Shown: positions 19,531 to 28,268 of the stretch, piece after piece
How positions within the stretch are numbered: the stretch's first letter is position 1
Layout of the letters: each line of letters starts with the position of its first letter
Assembly: GCF_900100855.1 (NCBI RefSeq)
Contig: NZ_FNCB01000002.1
Location: 310,001-374,000 of the forward strand
Source: Idiomarina zobellii
Lineage (GTDB): Bacteria; Pseudomonadota; Gammaproteobacteria; Enterobacterales; Alteromonadaceae
Direction: 5' to 3'
DNA length: 64,000 bases
Notes under the pieces: generated by a model
What the model was told of the DNA's origin: nothing
Seen by the model: the letters and a program-made list of their open reading frames with translations, nothing else
The model's database searches: none
Translations under genes and position numbers: made by a program

Positions 19531-19964
19531 CCTTTACGCTGGTGCAGCGAGACTAACAGCTCTGCTTCCGCCTGCGGTAATTCGCATTCATGCATAAGCT
19601 CTTCAACGGTTGCTCCACTTGCTACCAATTTACTCGCCCGGTGGTACAGCTTCGAGCCAGGATCCTGCTCAGCTAATTCCTGCAGTTTTTCCTGAAGTCG
19701 ACGCTGCTCGTCATTAAGTGTTGAGACTTGCTGTTCTAACTGCGCCAACAGCTGCTTTTCCGCGAAGTTAGAATCAGGCTTAGGCTCATTCAATTGTTCT
19801 TTTAAAGAAAGCACTTCGGTCGCCGTTTCTGTGAGCATTAATAGTCGCTGCTGTTGGCGCTCAATAAGCTCGGCCTGACGTCGCGATGTCATAATAACCG
19901 CAACCAACGCAATCAGCGCCAGCCCAAGAGCCAGCGCTGATAAAGCAATAAGCCAAAGCGTCAT
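19527..19964 (-). CDS. DUF2802 domain protein at the end of the chemotaxis operon
   Basis: The 145 residues have one N-terminal membrane helix (about 2-24), a coiled-coil stretch (about 30-95) and a small C-terminal domain (GSKLYHRASKLVASGATVEELMHECELPQAEAELL). DUF2802 genes commonly follow cheW in polar-flagellum gammaproteobacteria; the role is unknown. The ATG at 19964 is preferred because AGGTGG lies just before it, while the upstream Met at 19985 abuts the cheW stop. Confidence 0.75.
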   Translation of the reverse strand: MTLWLIALSALALGLALIALVAVIMTSRRQAELIERQQQRLLMLTETATEVLSLKEQLNEPKPDSNFAEKQLLAQLEQQVSTLNDEQRRLQEKLQELAEQDPGSKLYHRASKLVASGATVEELMHECELPQAEAELLVSLHQRKG

Positions 19965-19985
19965 GGTTAAACCACCTGCCCGCAA

Positions 19986-20489
19986 TTAACCCAGACGAGA
20001 AATTTCATCCCACTCGTCATCGGTTAGCATTTTATCCAGATCAACCAAAATCAGCAGTTCGTCATCTCGGTTGCTCACGCCCTGAATGAAACGAGCACTC
20101 TCGTCTGTACCCACATTTGGCGCGCTGTCAATTTCAGAAGTTTTCAGGTAAACCACTTCGGCGACGCTGTCGACCAAAATGCCAATAACTTGTTTTTCTG
20201 ATTCAATGATAACAATACGTGTATTGTCGGTTACTTCGGTCGTTTGCAAACCAAAGCGCAGACGAGTATCAATAACGGTGACAACGTTGCCACGCAAATT
20301 AATAATACCCAACACATAGTTCGGAGCTCCGGGTACGGGTGCTATTTCGCTGTAGCGAAGCACTTCCTGAACCTGCATGACATTAATGCCATAGGTTTCA
20401 TCGTCAAGCTGAAACGTCACCCACTGTAGCACTTCGTCGTTACTGTCAGCGTCCGTCTCATTCTTTAGAGCGCGATTATCTTTACTCAT
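19986..20489 (-). CDS. cheW: Chemotaxis coupling protein CheW
   Basis: Scaffold that links chemoreceptors to CheA. The 167 residues contain one CheW domain: VTFQLDDETYGINVMQVQEVLRY, PGAPNYVLGIINLRGNVVTVIDTR and the C-terminal LLILVDLDKML. The extra N-terminal 20 residues are polar. It follows parP by 21 bp in the operon. Confidence 0.95.
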   Translation of the reverse strand: MSKDNRALKNETDADSNDEVLQWVTFQLDDETYGINVMQVQEVLRYSEIAPVPGAPNYVLGIINLRGNVVTVIDTRLRFGLQTTEVTDNTRIVIIESEKQVIGILVDSVAEVVYLKTSEIDSAPNVGTDESARFIQGVSNRDDELLILVDLDKMLTDDEWDEISRLG

Positions 20490-20510
20490 GTTTCACTCCG
20501 CCATGCGTTA

Positions 20511-21281
20511 TTAGTCTTGCTGGATATGTCCCAGACCGTTATCCAGAAGTGTAATCAATGCGTTTACATCGAGCAATGCACACATTCTGTCACGAACCAC
20601 TCCGGCCAGCCACGGCCGCTTATTACTGCCTTCTTTACGCCATTGAATGGCTTCGGGTTGCAATGGTTCGCTGGTTACCAATTCTTCACACAACAGTCCC
20701 CATGGGCTGTCATTTAACGTTATAAGATACTGGTAGTCTAATGATTCTTCCAGCTCTTCCGTGTATTTCTCCGGCATAACCCAGCGGGCAGTATCAACCA
20801 CCTGTAGCTTGTCTTCCCGCTCTGTCATTATGCCTTTAAACCATTTTGGTTTACCCATCAGCGGGCTTATTTTCCCTACCTGATGAATACCACCTAAACT
20901 TTTCAGCGGCACAGCCAATGTTAACCCCGCCACCTTAAAGAACAGCGCCTGAAAGTCGTCCTCCATATACTCAGACATAGCGTCTGGCTGAGGCTCTTCT
21001 TCCGGCTCAACCTGAGTATCCGTTTCCACTACGGCCTCAGTCTCAGCAAGCGCTTCTCTAGTATCAGTATCGTCCGCTTTTACAGAAACTAAAGGTAATA
21101 AATCTTCATCTCTGTTCAGTGCCACCGACTCTTGCTGAGTCACTTGCTGTATTTTTGGGGCCGCCTGCTCCAGCAATTTCTTAACCGGCTCATTGTCGAA
21201 CTCAACCACTTCATCCTCGAGTAATAATGCATCGAGGTACTCCGTCATTGCCTGTTCACTATTGGAATGTTTGCTATTCAT
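20511..21281 (-). CDS. parP: CheW-domain protein ParP
   Basis: In Vibrio, ParP links CheA arrays to the polar ParA-like protein ParC and prevents array loss from the pole. The 256 residues have an acidic linker N-terminus (about 1-100) and a C-terminal CheW-like domain (QALFFKVAGLTLAVPLKSLGGI; WLAGVVRDRMCALLDVNALI), the arrangement of ParP. It lies directly after a parC homologue (3 bp) and before cheW, which is the Vibrio order. Function is inferred from this. Confidence 0.85.
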   Translation of the reverse strand: MNSKHSNSEQAMTEYLDALLLEDEVVEFDNEPVKKLLEQAAPKIQQVTQQESVALNRDEDLLPLVSVKADDTDTREALAETEAVVETDTQVEPEEEPQPDAMSEYMEDDFQALFFKVAGLTLAVPLKSLGGIHQVGKISPLMGKPKWFKGIMTEREDKLQVVDTARWVMPEKYTEELEESLDYQYLITLNDSPWGLLCEELVTSEPLQPEAIQWRKEGSNKRPWLAGVVRDRMCALLDVNALITLLDNGLGHIQQD

Positions 21282-21284
21282 AAC

Positions 21285-22061
21285 TTAGCCTAACTCCAAT
21301 TGTTGCAGGTGAATCAATAACGACTGATACGCCAGCACACCACGTGATTTAGGCGCATAGAGAGATGGCGGGGTTTGCTCGTTCGACGCATCCCGGAATT
21401 TGGTGTCGATAGGTATCATGCCGTTCCACACCGACTTACCATAACGACCAACGAGCTTCTTATACGTCTGCAACGATGCATTGGTTCGTTTATCGTACAA
21501 GGTTGGAATAATAGTATATGGCCGCTCTTCGCCACGAGACTTTTGAATGAGCATAAGCGTACGCATCATTCTGTCGAGGCCTTTCAACGCCAAAAATTCA
21601 GTTTGAACGGGTATGAGCACACGGTTGCAACAGGCTAATGCGTTAACCATTAGTACGCCAAGTACCGGCGGCACATCGATAAGCACGTAGTCGTAGTCAT
21701 CTTTAACCGATGCTAACCCTCTTTTTAATACCAATCCCATACCACCCTGTGTGCCCAGCTTCCGGTCAAGCGTGGCTAAAGCCATGGTTGCCGGCATAAC
21801 ACTCAAGTTCTCAAATTCGGTGGGCAGTATGCACTCACGCATGAGTTCGCGATTAACACTTTTACCCGCACTGAAGACATCAAAAACGCTGTGAGTCAGC
21901 TCTTCAGAGTCGAAGCCAAAGTAATACGTCAGTGAGGCATGAGGGTCGGTGTCAATACACAAAACCCGCTTACCCTGCTCGGCCAATAGCCCTGCCAGAG
22001 CGACTGTTGTGGTGGTCTTTCCCACGCCGCCTTTCTGGTTAGCTACCGTCCAAACAATCAT
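21285..22061 (-). CDS. parC: ParA-like ATPase ParC for polar placement of chemotaxis arrays
   Basis: Deviant Walker A ATPase of 258 residues: NQKGGVGKTTTTVALAGLL at residues 8-26, the CIDTDPHASLTYYFG motif and VLIDVPPVLGVLMVNALA. These are MinD/ParA features. In Vibrio the ParA-like protein in this position recruits chemotaxis arrays to the flagellated pole. It lies between cheB and parP. It is not the chromosome-partitioning ParA, judging by context. Confidence 0.88.
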   Translation of the reverse strand: MIVWTVANQKGGVGKTTTTVALAGLLAEQGKRVLCIDTDPHASLTYYFGFDSEELTHSVFDVFSAGKSVNRELMRECILPTEFENLSVMPATMALATLDRKLGTQGGMGLVLKRGLASVKDDYDYVLIDVPPVLGVLMVNALACCNRVLIPVQTEFLALKGLDRMMRTLMLIQKSRGEERPYTIIPTLYDKRTNASLQTYKKLVGRYGKSVWNGMIPIDTKFRDASNEQTPPSLYAPKSRGVLAYQSLLIHLQQLELG

Positions 22062-22073
22062 ATAAGCACCTTA

Positions 22074-23240
22074 TTAAACGCCGCTGTAACCGACTTCTTT
22101 CATGATTGAGCGCGCCATATTATCCAAACTAATACTTTTCGTTGAAATACCCGCTGAAGCAACCGCCTGAGGCATTCCATAAACAACACAGCTGGCCTGA
22201 TCCTGAGCCCAAATTGTGGCGCCCTGTTGCTTTAACATGCGGGAGCCTTCGCGGCCGTCAGCGCCCATGCCGGTTAAAATAACGCCCAGAACTTTGCCCA
22301 TATAGACTTTCGACAAGCTGGCAAAGGTTAAATCGACACTCGGCTTGTATGTGACTCGCCCACTGGTGTCCTCTTTGACTCGTAAACGGGCACTACCTGA
22401 ACGTCCTTCTACTAATAATTGCTTACCGCCCGGCGCTAAATAAGCTGTACCAGGCGTTAACACATCACCGTCTTCGGCTTCTTTCACTCGCACTTTACAC
22501 AAGCCATCTAAACGTTGTGAAAAGGCCTTAGTGAAAGCCGCAGGCATGTGCTGCACCATAACAATAGGGTACGGGAAATTGCCCGGTAATTGCGTCAGTA
22601 TTTTCTGCAAGGCAACGGGACCACCGGTTGAAGTGCCAATCGCCAAAATTTGATACGCCCGATTAATACTCAGAGAACCGGCAGTGTCAGCTAACCGTGA
22701 TGCGGCTTCACGCTGGCTCTGGCGCTCTTCGTTGCGTTGACGAATACGCTCGAGTGCCGATGTTGGCTCTTTCGGCTTCGCTGGCTCTGTGGTTCTGCTT
22801 GAAGGCGGTGGAGTGCGGGTAATTGTTGGCGTTCGCGCTGCAGGCTGATTAGCAATAGCCAGAACTCGATCTTGCAGCGTTTTGACGGCTTCGTCGCGGT
22901 TACGGGCAATATCTTCAAATTTCTTAGGTAAGAAATCTGCCGCACCTGCCTCTAACGCATTTAACGTTGCGGTCGCGCCTTCGTGAGTCAGTGACGAGAA
23001 CATTAAAATGGGGCAAGGGTTGCTGCCCATAATGGTTTTCACCGCATCAATGCCGTTCATCACTGGCATTTCAATGTCCATGGTTATAACGTCAGGCCTT
23101 AAGGCTTTTGCTTGCGCCACAGCTTCTTCGCCGTTATTAGCGGAGCCAATAACTTGTATATTTGAGTGTGCTTCCAGAATCTCGGTAACTCGGCGTCTAA
23201 AAAACGCCGAGTCGTCCACTACGAGAACTTTAACTGTCAT
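22074..23240 (-). CDS. cheB: Protein-glutamate methylesterase CheB
   Basis: Removes methyl groups from chemoreceptors for adaptation. The receiver domain (residues 1-120; [12 protein letters not shown], phosphoacceptor in [14 protein letters not shown]) is followed by a basic, Arg/Pro-rich linker (about 140-195) and the methylesterase domain with the catalytic Ser in [12 protein letters not shown], His in [10 protein letters not shown] and Asp in [10 protein letters not shown]. The 388-residue length includes a longer linker than in E. coli. Confidence 0.96.
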   Translation of the reverse strand: MTVKVLVVDDSAFFRRRVTEILEAHSNIQVIGSANNGEEAVAQAKALRPDVITMDIEMPVMNGIDAVKTIMGSNPCPILMFSSLTHEGATATLNALEAGAADFLPKKFEDIARNRDEAVKTLQDRVLAIANQPAARTPTITRTPPPSSRTTEPAKPKEPTSALERIRQRNEERQSQREAASRLADTAGSLSINRAYQILAIGTSTGGPVALQKILTQLPGNFPYPIVMVQHMPAAFTKAFSQRLDGLCKVRVKEAEDGDVLTPGTAYLAPGGKQLLVEGRSGSARLRVKEDTSGRVTYKPSVDLTFASLSKVYMGKVLGVILTGMGADGREGSRMLKQQGATIWAQDQASCVVYGMPQAVASAGISTKSISLDNMARSIMKEVGYSGV

Positions 23241-23255
23241 GAACGGCGTGTCCCG

Positions 23256-25424
23256 TTATCGTTTAGCGTAATACTTCAGCATGCTTGGTACGTCGATGAT
23301 TAGCGCGATACCACCATCACTGGTAATAGTTGCACCCGCCATACCCGGCGTGCCCTGTAACAGTTTATCCAATGGCTTAATGACCACTTCTTCCTGACCA
23401 ATAAGGGCATCAACTACAAAGCCAACTTGCTGGTTGCCTATTTGAACAACCACAACGTGACCATTCACATTTCGGCTTGAGCGATCTGGGTTTCTTACCA
23501 GCCAATGCTCGAGGAAGAACAACGGTATCGCTCGGTCACGTACAATCAGTGTTAACTGACCATCGACTGTATTGGTGCGCTTCATATCCAAATCGATAAT
23601 TTCGCTGACAACCGCCAGTGGCAACGCAAACGTCTGCTCTTTTACTGCCACCATCAGGGTCGGCAAAATAGCTAAGGTTAACGGCACTTTTATCAGTAAC
23701 TCAGTACCTTTACCCAGCTCTGACTGAATTTTGACACTACCGTTTAATTGGCTGATTTTAGTTTTTACGACATCCATGCCGACACCACGGCCGGAAATAT
23801 CAGACACTTGCTCTTTGGTCGAAAAGCCGGCGGCAAAAATCAGGTTGTAAGCGTCTTCGTCGCTTAAGCGTGCGGCTGCGTCGGCATCTAAAATACCTTT
23901 ATTAATGGCAATGCCTTTAAGCTTTTCAGCGTCCATACCGGCGCCATCGTCTTTGATCGACAACATGATATGGTCGCCCTCCTGAGAGGCTGACAGCGTC
24001 ACCGTACCCGCCCTTGGCTTACCGTTGGTTTCACGAACGTCCGGCATTTCAATACCATGGTCAACCGAGTTGCGCACTAAGTGAACCAGTGGATCGGCCA
24101 ACGCTTCGACGAGGTTTTTATCCAAATCGGTATCTTCACCGAACATTTCTAAATTAATTTCTTTTTTCAGGCTGCGTGCTAAGTCACGAACTACCCTGGG
24201 GAAGCGACCAAAGACTTTCTTAATTGGCTGCATACGGGTTTTCATGACCGCGCCTTGTAAGTCACCTGTCACCACATCCAGGTTAGAAATGGCTTTACCC
24301 ATTTCGTCGCTGTCAGAGTCATCTGAATTGCTCAGGCTCAGCAAGCGGTTACGCACCAAGACTAGCTCACCAACCATGTTCATTATGTCATCGAGACGCT
24401 TGGTATCGACCCGAACAGTGGTTTCTGCGGCTGGTTGCTGCGGTGCTGCAGGTTTCTTGTCAGCCGGCTTATCCGCCGCTTTCGGTTTATCGTCTTTAGC
24501 GGCTGGTTTAGCTGCAGGCTTGGCTTTTGGCTCAGGTTTAGGCTCTGGCTTAGCTTCAGCTTTTTTCTCTGACTTAGGTTTATCTTTCGACTTGTCTTCT
24601 TTGCCGTTATCTACACTCTTTGTCGGTGCCTTACCGGAACCGTGCAGCTCATCGAGCAACGACTCAAACTCATCATCGGTTATTTCGTCACTATCAGCGG
24701 GCTTCTCTTGTTTCTTCTCGGCACTTTGCGGTGCTTTACCCGAGCCATGCAGCTCATCTAACAGAGATTCAAACTCGTCGTCGGTAATTTCATCGCTGTC
24801 ACTCTGGGTGGAATCAGCAGACGCTTTTGGCTTTTCTGACGCCTGTTCCGATTTACCGGCGCCAGGGCCTTTCCCCTCGCCGTGTAACTCGTCCAACAAC
24901 GCTTCAAATTCATCGTCCTGAATCTCGTCAATACCGTCGCCGCCTGAGCTTTCAATCGCTTCCTCTTTGGGTGCTTCTTCCGGCTCCGGCTCAGCTTCTT
25001 TAGCCGGCGCTTCAATAGGCGCCTCGTCTTCAGACTCTGGCTGACTGAGTTTATGCAGTAGTTCGAGCAAGTCTTTATCTGCCGGTACAGGCTCTTCACG
25101 TGCCTGAACCTGGGCAAACTGAGCATTGATAGTGTCTAACGCTTGCAGAATCACGTCCATTAAGTCTGACGTAACCGTGCGTTGACCATTACGCAAAGTA
25201 TCAAACACGTTTTCAGCACCGTGACAGGTATCCACTAAGGCGGTTAGCGACAGGAAGCCTGCGCCACCTTTCACGGTATGGAAACCACGGAAAATCGCGT
25301 TTAATAAATCTTTGTTTTCTGGGTCGTTTTCTAGCTCAACTAACTGCTCAGACAACTGCTCGAGGATTTCTCCCGCCTCGATCAAAAAGTCCTGCAGTAT
25401 GTCTTCATCCATATCAAAGCTCAT
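23256..25424 (-). CDS. cheA: Chemotaxis histidine kinase CheA
   Basis: Autophosphorylating kinase that feeds CheY and CheB. The HPt domain (residues 1-105) has the phospho-His49 in FHTVKGGAGF. A long linker (about 130-335) holds three near-identical copies of DEITDDEFESLLDELHG (residues 166-182, 211-227, 246-262) and a Lys/Pro/Ala-rich stretch. Then come the dimerisation domain (VRVDTKRLDDIMNMVGELVL), the ATP-binding domain (N box LVHLVRNSVDHG, G1 DDGAGMD, G2 GRGVGMDVV) and a C-terminal CheW-like regulatory domain. No ordinary P2 CheY-binding domain is evident; the repeats occupy its place. Confidence 0.96.
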   Translation of the reverse strand: MSFDMDEDILQDFLIEAGEILEQLSEQLVELENDPENKDLLNAIFRGFHTVKGGAGFLSLTALVDTCHGAENVFDTLRNGQRTVTSDLMDVILQALDTINAQFAQVQAREEPVPADKDLLELLHKLSQPESEDEAPIEAPAKEAEPEPEEAPKEEAIESSGGDGIDEIQDDEFEALLDELHGEGKGPGAGKSEQASEKPKASADSTQSDSDEITDDEFESLLDELHGSGKAPQSAEKKQEKPADSDEITDDEFESLLDELHGSGKAPTKSVDNGKEDKSKDKPKSEKKAEAKPEPKPEPKAKPAAKPAAKDDKPKAADKPADKKPAAPQQPAAETTVRVDTKRLDDIMNMVGELVLVRNRLLSLSNSDDSDSDEMGKAISNLDVVTGDLQGAVMKTRMQPIKKVFGRFPRVVRDLARSLKKEINLEMFGEDTDLDKNLVEALADPLVHLVRNSVDHGIEMPDVRETNGKPRAGTVTLSASQEGDHIMLSIKDDGAGMDAEKLKGIAINKGILDADAAARLSDEDAYNLIFAAGFSTKEQVSDISGRGVGMDVVKTKISQLNGSVKIQSELGKGTELLIKVPLTLAILPTLMVAVKEQTFALPLAVVSEIIDLDMKRTNTVDGQLTLIVRDRAIPLFFLEHWLVRNPDRSSRNVNGHVVVVQIGNQQVGFVVDALIGQEEVVIKPLDKLLQGTPGMAGATITSDGGIALIIDVPSMLKYYAKR

Positions 25425-25437
25425 GCGACTGATGCTC

Positions 25438-26187
25438 CTAGAAACCTAAACTGGACAATAAATCGTCCACTTCGTCTTGCCCACCAACAACGTCATCACG
25501 TTTATCGGCATCAATAATTGGGCCTTCTGCCTCACTGGCACTTTTCTGCTTTGAAGATTCGGCCTTTTCCGCTTCTCTGCGCGCTTCTTCTTTGCCAAAT
25601 ATTTTTAACAGTTCAATGAGGTTTTTTTCGACGTCTTCAACCAGTTGAATAACCCGTCGAATGACCTGCCCGGTAATGTCTTGATAATCCTGAGCCATAA
25701 GTACTTCGGTCATAAGCCCATGCACTTGTGGCATATTTTCACCACAGCGCTTAAGTACATCATCGACCTCATGGCACAAAGACTTGAATTCATTTAACTG
25801 AATATCGTTGCTCATCAGTCGATTCCAGACCGGCATTACGCTCTCAACGCGCTGATGCATGTCGTCAGCCATCGGCAAACAAGCCTCTACCGCGTCCATT
25901 GTCCTATTAGCGGCGTCTTCTGTTTTTTGAATGACGTACTGTAAACGGTTTTGCGCGTCAGGAAGATCATCTTCTGTCATTTGCACAATGCGAGGATCCA
26001 GCTGGAAATCCTGCAGAGCTTCGTGGAGGTCACGCGTCAACTGACCCACTGAAGTAAACAGTTTGTCGTTGCGGCGGTTATAAACGTCTTCCAGAAGTTG
26101 ATTGGCTTGTTGCTGCTTCCCCTCTTCCAGCAAAGACACGAGCTCTTTAGCCTGCTCGAGGGAAATATCGTGGGCTTTATCAGACAT
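25438..26187 (-). CDS. cheZ: CheY-phosphate phosphatase CheZ
   Basis: Dephosphorylates CheY-P. The 249 residues are mostly long helices; the catalytic Gln lies in MAQDYQDITGQVIRRV (about residue 155), and the C-terminal peptide DDLLSSLGF is the CheY-binding tail. It lies between cheY and cheA with 14-bp spacings. Confidence 0.95.
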   Translation of the reverse strand: MSDKAHDISLEQAKELVSLLEEGKQQQANQLLEDVYNRRNDKLFTSVGQLTRDLHEALQDFQLDPRIVQMTEDDLPDAQNRLQYVIQKTEDAANRTMDAVEACLPMADDMHQRVESVMPVWNRLMSNDIQLNEFKSLCHEVDDVLKRCGENMPQVHGLMTEVLMAQDYQDITGQVIRRVIQLVEDVEKNLIELLKIFGKEEARREAEKAESSKQKSASEAEGPIIDADKRDDVVGGQDEVDDLLSSLGF

Positions 26188-26201
26188 GGTAATAGCCCTT
26201 T

Positions 26202-26585
26202 TTAGCTAATGCGTTCGAAAATCTTGTCGAGCTTTTCTTTTAACGTCACAGCTGTAAACGGTTTAACGATATAGCCGTTAACCCCTGCTTGAGCAGCAGC
26301 GATGATTTGTTCGCGTTTGGCTTCCGCCGTTACCATCAGTACCGGCAAGTGCGACAAGTTATCGTCTTTACGAATTTCTTTAAGCAGGTCGATACCCTGC
26401 ATGCCCGGCATGTTCCAGTCGGTCACGACAAAGTCGAAATCGCCGTTCTGCAACATTGGCAAAGCCGTGTTGCCGTCATCGGCTTCCTGAATATTCGTAA
26501 AACCAAGATCACGAAGTAAGTTCTTAATGATTCGTCTCATTGTAGAAAAGTCATCTACAACGAGAATTTTCATATTTTTATCCAA
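26202..26585 (-). CDS. cheY: Chemotaxis response regulator CheY
   Basis: Single receiver domain that binds the flagellar switch when phosphorylated. The acidic pocket is [10 protein letters not shown], the phosphoacceptor Asp is in [13 protein letters not shown], and the Lys in [13 protein letters not shown] start at 26585 ([12 protein letters not shown]) is preferred because GGAGGG precedes it by 5 bp; alternatives are GTG at 26597 and ATG at 26573. It is followed by cheZ. Confidence 0.95.
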   Translation of the reverse strand: MDKNMKILVVDDFSTMRRIIKNLLRDLGFTNIQEADDGNTALPMLQNGDFDFVVTDWNMPGMQGIDLLKEIRKDDNLSHLPVLMVTAEAKREQIIAAAQAGVNGYIVKPFTAVTLKEKLDKIFERIS

Positions 26586-26621
26586 AGCACCCTCCACTGA
26601 GGCTCTCGATTACCACCAAAA

Positions 26622-27347
26622 TTATTCAACCCAATTCTGCATTCGCGACTTGAGCCGCACCATTGCCTGACTGTGAATTTGGCTGACGCGAGATTCACTC
26701 ACACTCAGCACTTCACCTATCTCTTTCAAATTCAATTCTTCATCATAATACAATGAAAGCACTAAAGCTTCACGCTCTGGTAACGAAGAAATTGTCGATA
26801 CCAGGGCTTTATGAAACGCTGCGTTTTCGACATCGCGCTGCGGTTCGTACGCTGAGCCTGTCACTTGCTCGGGCATTAGAGCGTCTTCTGAAACACCTAA
26901 ATCTTCAATACCTATAATGCGTCCCGAACTCACATCTCTTAAAATGGCGTGATATTCATCCAGACTCATGCCCAGCTTACTGGCAACTTCTGTATCTTTT
27001 GCGTCACGACCGGTGTCATTCTCTACCTGCCGTATGGCCTCTAGTACGCGGCGATGATTTCTGTGAACTGAGCGCGGAGCCCAGTCACCACGTCGAATTT
27101 CATCCAACATGGCACCACGAATACGTATTCCGGCAAAGGTTTCAAAACTGGCCCCTTTGCTGTTATCAAAATTCCGCGCCGCTTCTAATAAGCCTATCAT
27201 GCCCGCTTGAATTAAGTCATCGACTTGCACACTCGCTGGCAACCTCGCCATCATGTGGTGTGCAATTCGCTTAACCAGCCCCGTATGCTGCTCAATAATG
27301 GCGTTACGGTTGTCGGCTGTTGCGGCATAAGCGGCGGCTTTATTCAT
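26622..27347 (-). CDS. fliA: Flagellar sigma factor FliA (sigma-28)
   Basis: Sigma-28 directs late flagellar and chemotaxis transcription. The 241 residues contain region 2 (HTGLVKRIAHHMMARLP, DDLIQAGMIGLLEAARNF), region 3, and region 4 (LNLKEIGEVLSVSESRVSQIH). Its start overlaps the flhG 3' end by 8 bp. The window contains several matching promoters and the anti-sigma gene flgM. A further in-frame ATG lies at 27356. Confidence 0.97.
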   Translation of the reverse strand: MNKAAAYAATADNRNAIIEQHTGLVKRIAHHMMARLPASVQVDDLIQAGMIGLLEAARNFDNSKGASFETFAGIRIRGAMLDEIRRGDWAPRSVHRNHRRVLEAIRQVENDTGRDAKDTEVASKLGMSLDEYHAILRDVSSGRIIGIEDLGVSEDALMPEQVTGSAYEPQRDVENAAFHKALVSTISSLPEREALVLSLYYDEELNLKEIGEVLSVSESRVSQIHSQAMVRLKSRMQNWVE

Positions 27348-28212
27348 TGGCAACATCCCGCTTACTCCCGTTATCGGCAGAAGTTATCAATTGCTCAAGG
27401 AAAAATTCTAAATGCCCTCCTGCCTGAGCAGGAATTGGCCAATCCAGAGCTTTCTTCGCTAATGCTTTAAACGCCAGTGACGCCGGCGATTTGGGATACG
27501 CCAACACCATTGGTTGTTGTTTTCTAACGGCCAACCGCAAATTTTCGTCGTGAGGAACTATCGCTGCTAACTCTAATGCCACATCGAGGAAACGATCCGT
27601 GACCTTAGTCAACTTATTGAACAGTACTTGCCCTTCGCGCATATTGCGAACCATATTGGCAACCACTTTGAATTTAAACAGTCCTTGTTCACGACTTAAC
27701 ACTTTAATAAGTGCGTAAGCATCGGTGATTGAAGTAGGTTCATCGCAGACAACCACAAGGACATCCTGCGAAGCGCGGGCAAAGCTGACCACGGTGTTTC
27801 CAATACCCGCCGCCGTATCGACAATAAGAACGTCGTAGTTTCCCTGCAGTTGGCTAAACGCCCGAATAAGACCGGCGTGCTCTGACTCGCTCAAGTCAAC
27901 CATAGAGCGGGTTCCTGAGGTCGCTGGGACAATTTTTATGCCACCTGGCCCTTCAATTAAAATATCTTCCAGTTCGCATTGGCCGCTCAGTACATGAGAC
28001 AGGTTGCGCTCAACACGCAAGCCCAGCATGACGTCGACATTAGCCAAGCCAAGGTCGGCATCAAGTACCAGTACTCGTTTTCCCTGCTTCGCCATAGCAA
28101 TGGCCATATTCAGTGAGACGTTGGTTTTACCCACGCCACCTTTACCACCTGTGACTGCTATGACTTTTACTTTTGACTGTTTCATTCTTCGCAGACCGCT
28201 TGCTTGATCCAT
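27340..28212 (-). CDS. flhG: Flagellar number regulator FlhG (FleN)
   Basis: MinD-like ATPase that limits polar flagella number, opposing FlhF. The 290 residues have the deviant Walker A GGKGGVGKTNVSLNMA (about residues 22-37), LVLDADLGLANVDVMLGL and VLIVDTAAGIGNTV. It overlaps fliA by 8 bp at its 3' end and follows flhF by 56 bp. Confidence 0.95.
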   Translation of the reverse strand: MDQASGLRRMKQSKVKVIAVTGGKGGVGKTNVSLNMAIAMAKQGKRVLVLDADLGLANVDVMLGLRVERNLSHVLSGQCELEDILIEGPGGIKIVPATSGTRSMVDLSESEHAGLIRAFSQLQGNYDVLIVDTAAGIGNTVVSFARASQDVLVVVCDEPTSITDAYALIKVLSREQGLFKFKVVANMVRNMREGQVLFNKLTKVTDRFLDVALELAAIVPHDENLRLAVRKQQPMVLAYPKSPASLAFKALAKKALDWPIPAQAGGHLEFFLEQLITSADNGSKRDVANE

Positions 28213-28268
28213 CGGGCGTATCTCTTATTTTACATCTTCGACAACAGCGTCATTGTATAACGGCTCAC

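Noticed and set aside
24244-24921. Long plus-strand open frame rich in Ser/Leu/Ala opposite cheA
   Set aside because: It is the complement of the acidic and Lys/Pro-rich CheA linker, has no recognisable domain or ribosome site, and cheA is certain on the other strand.
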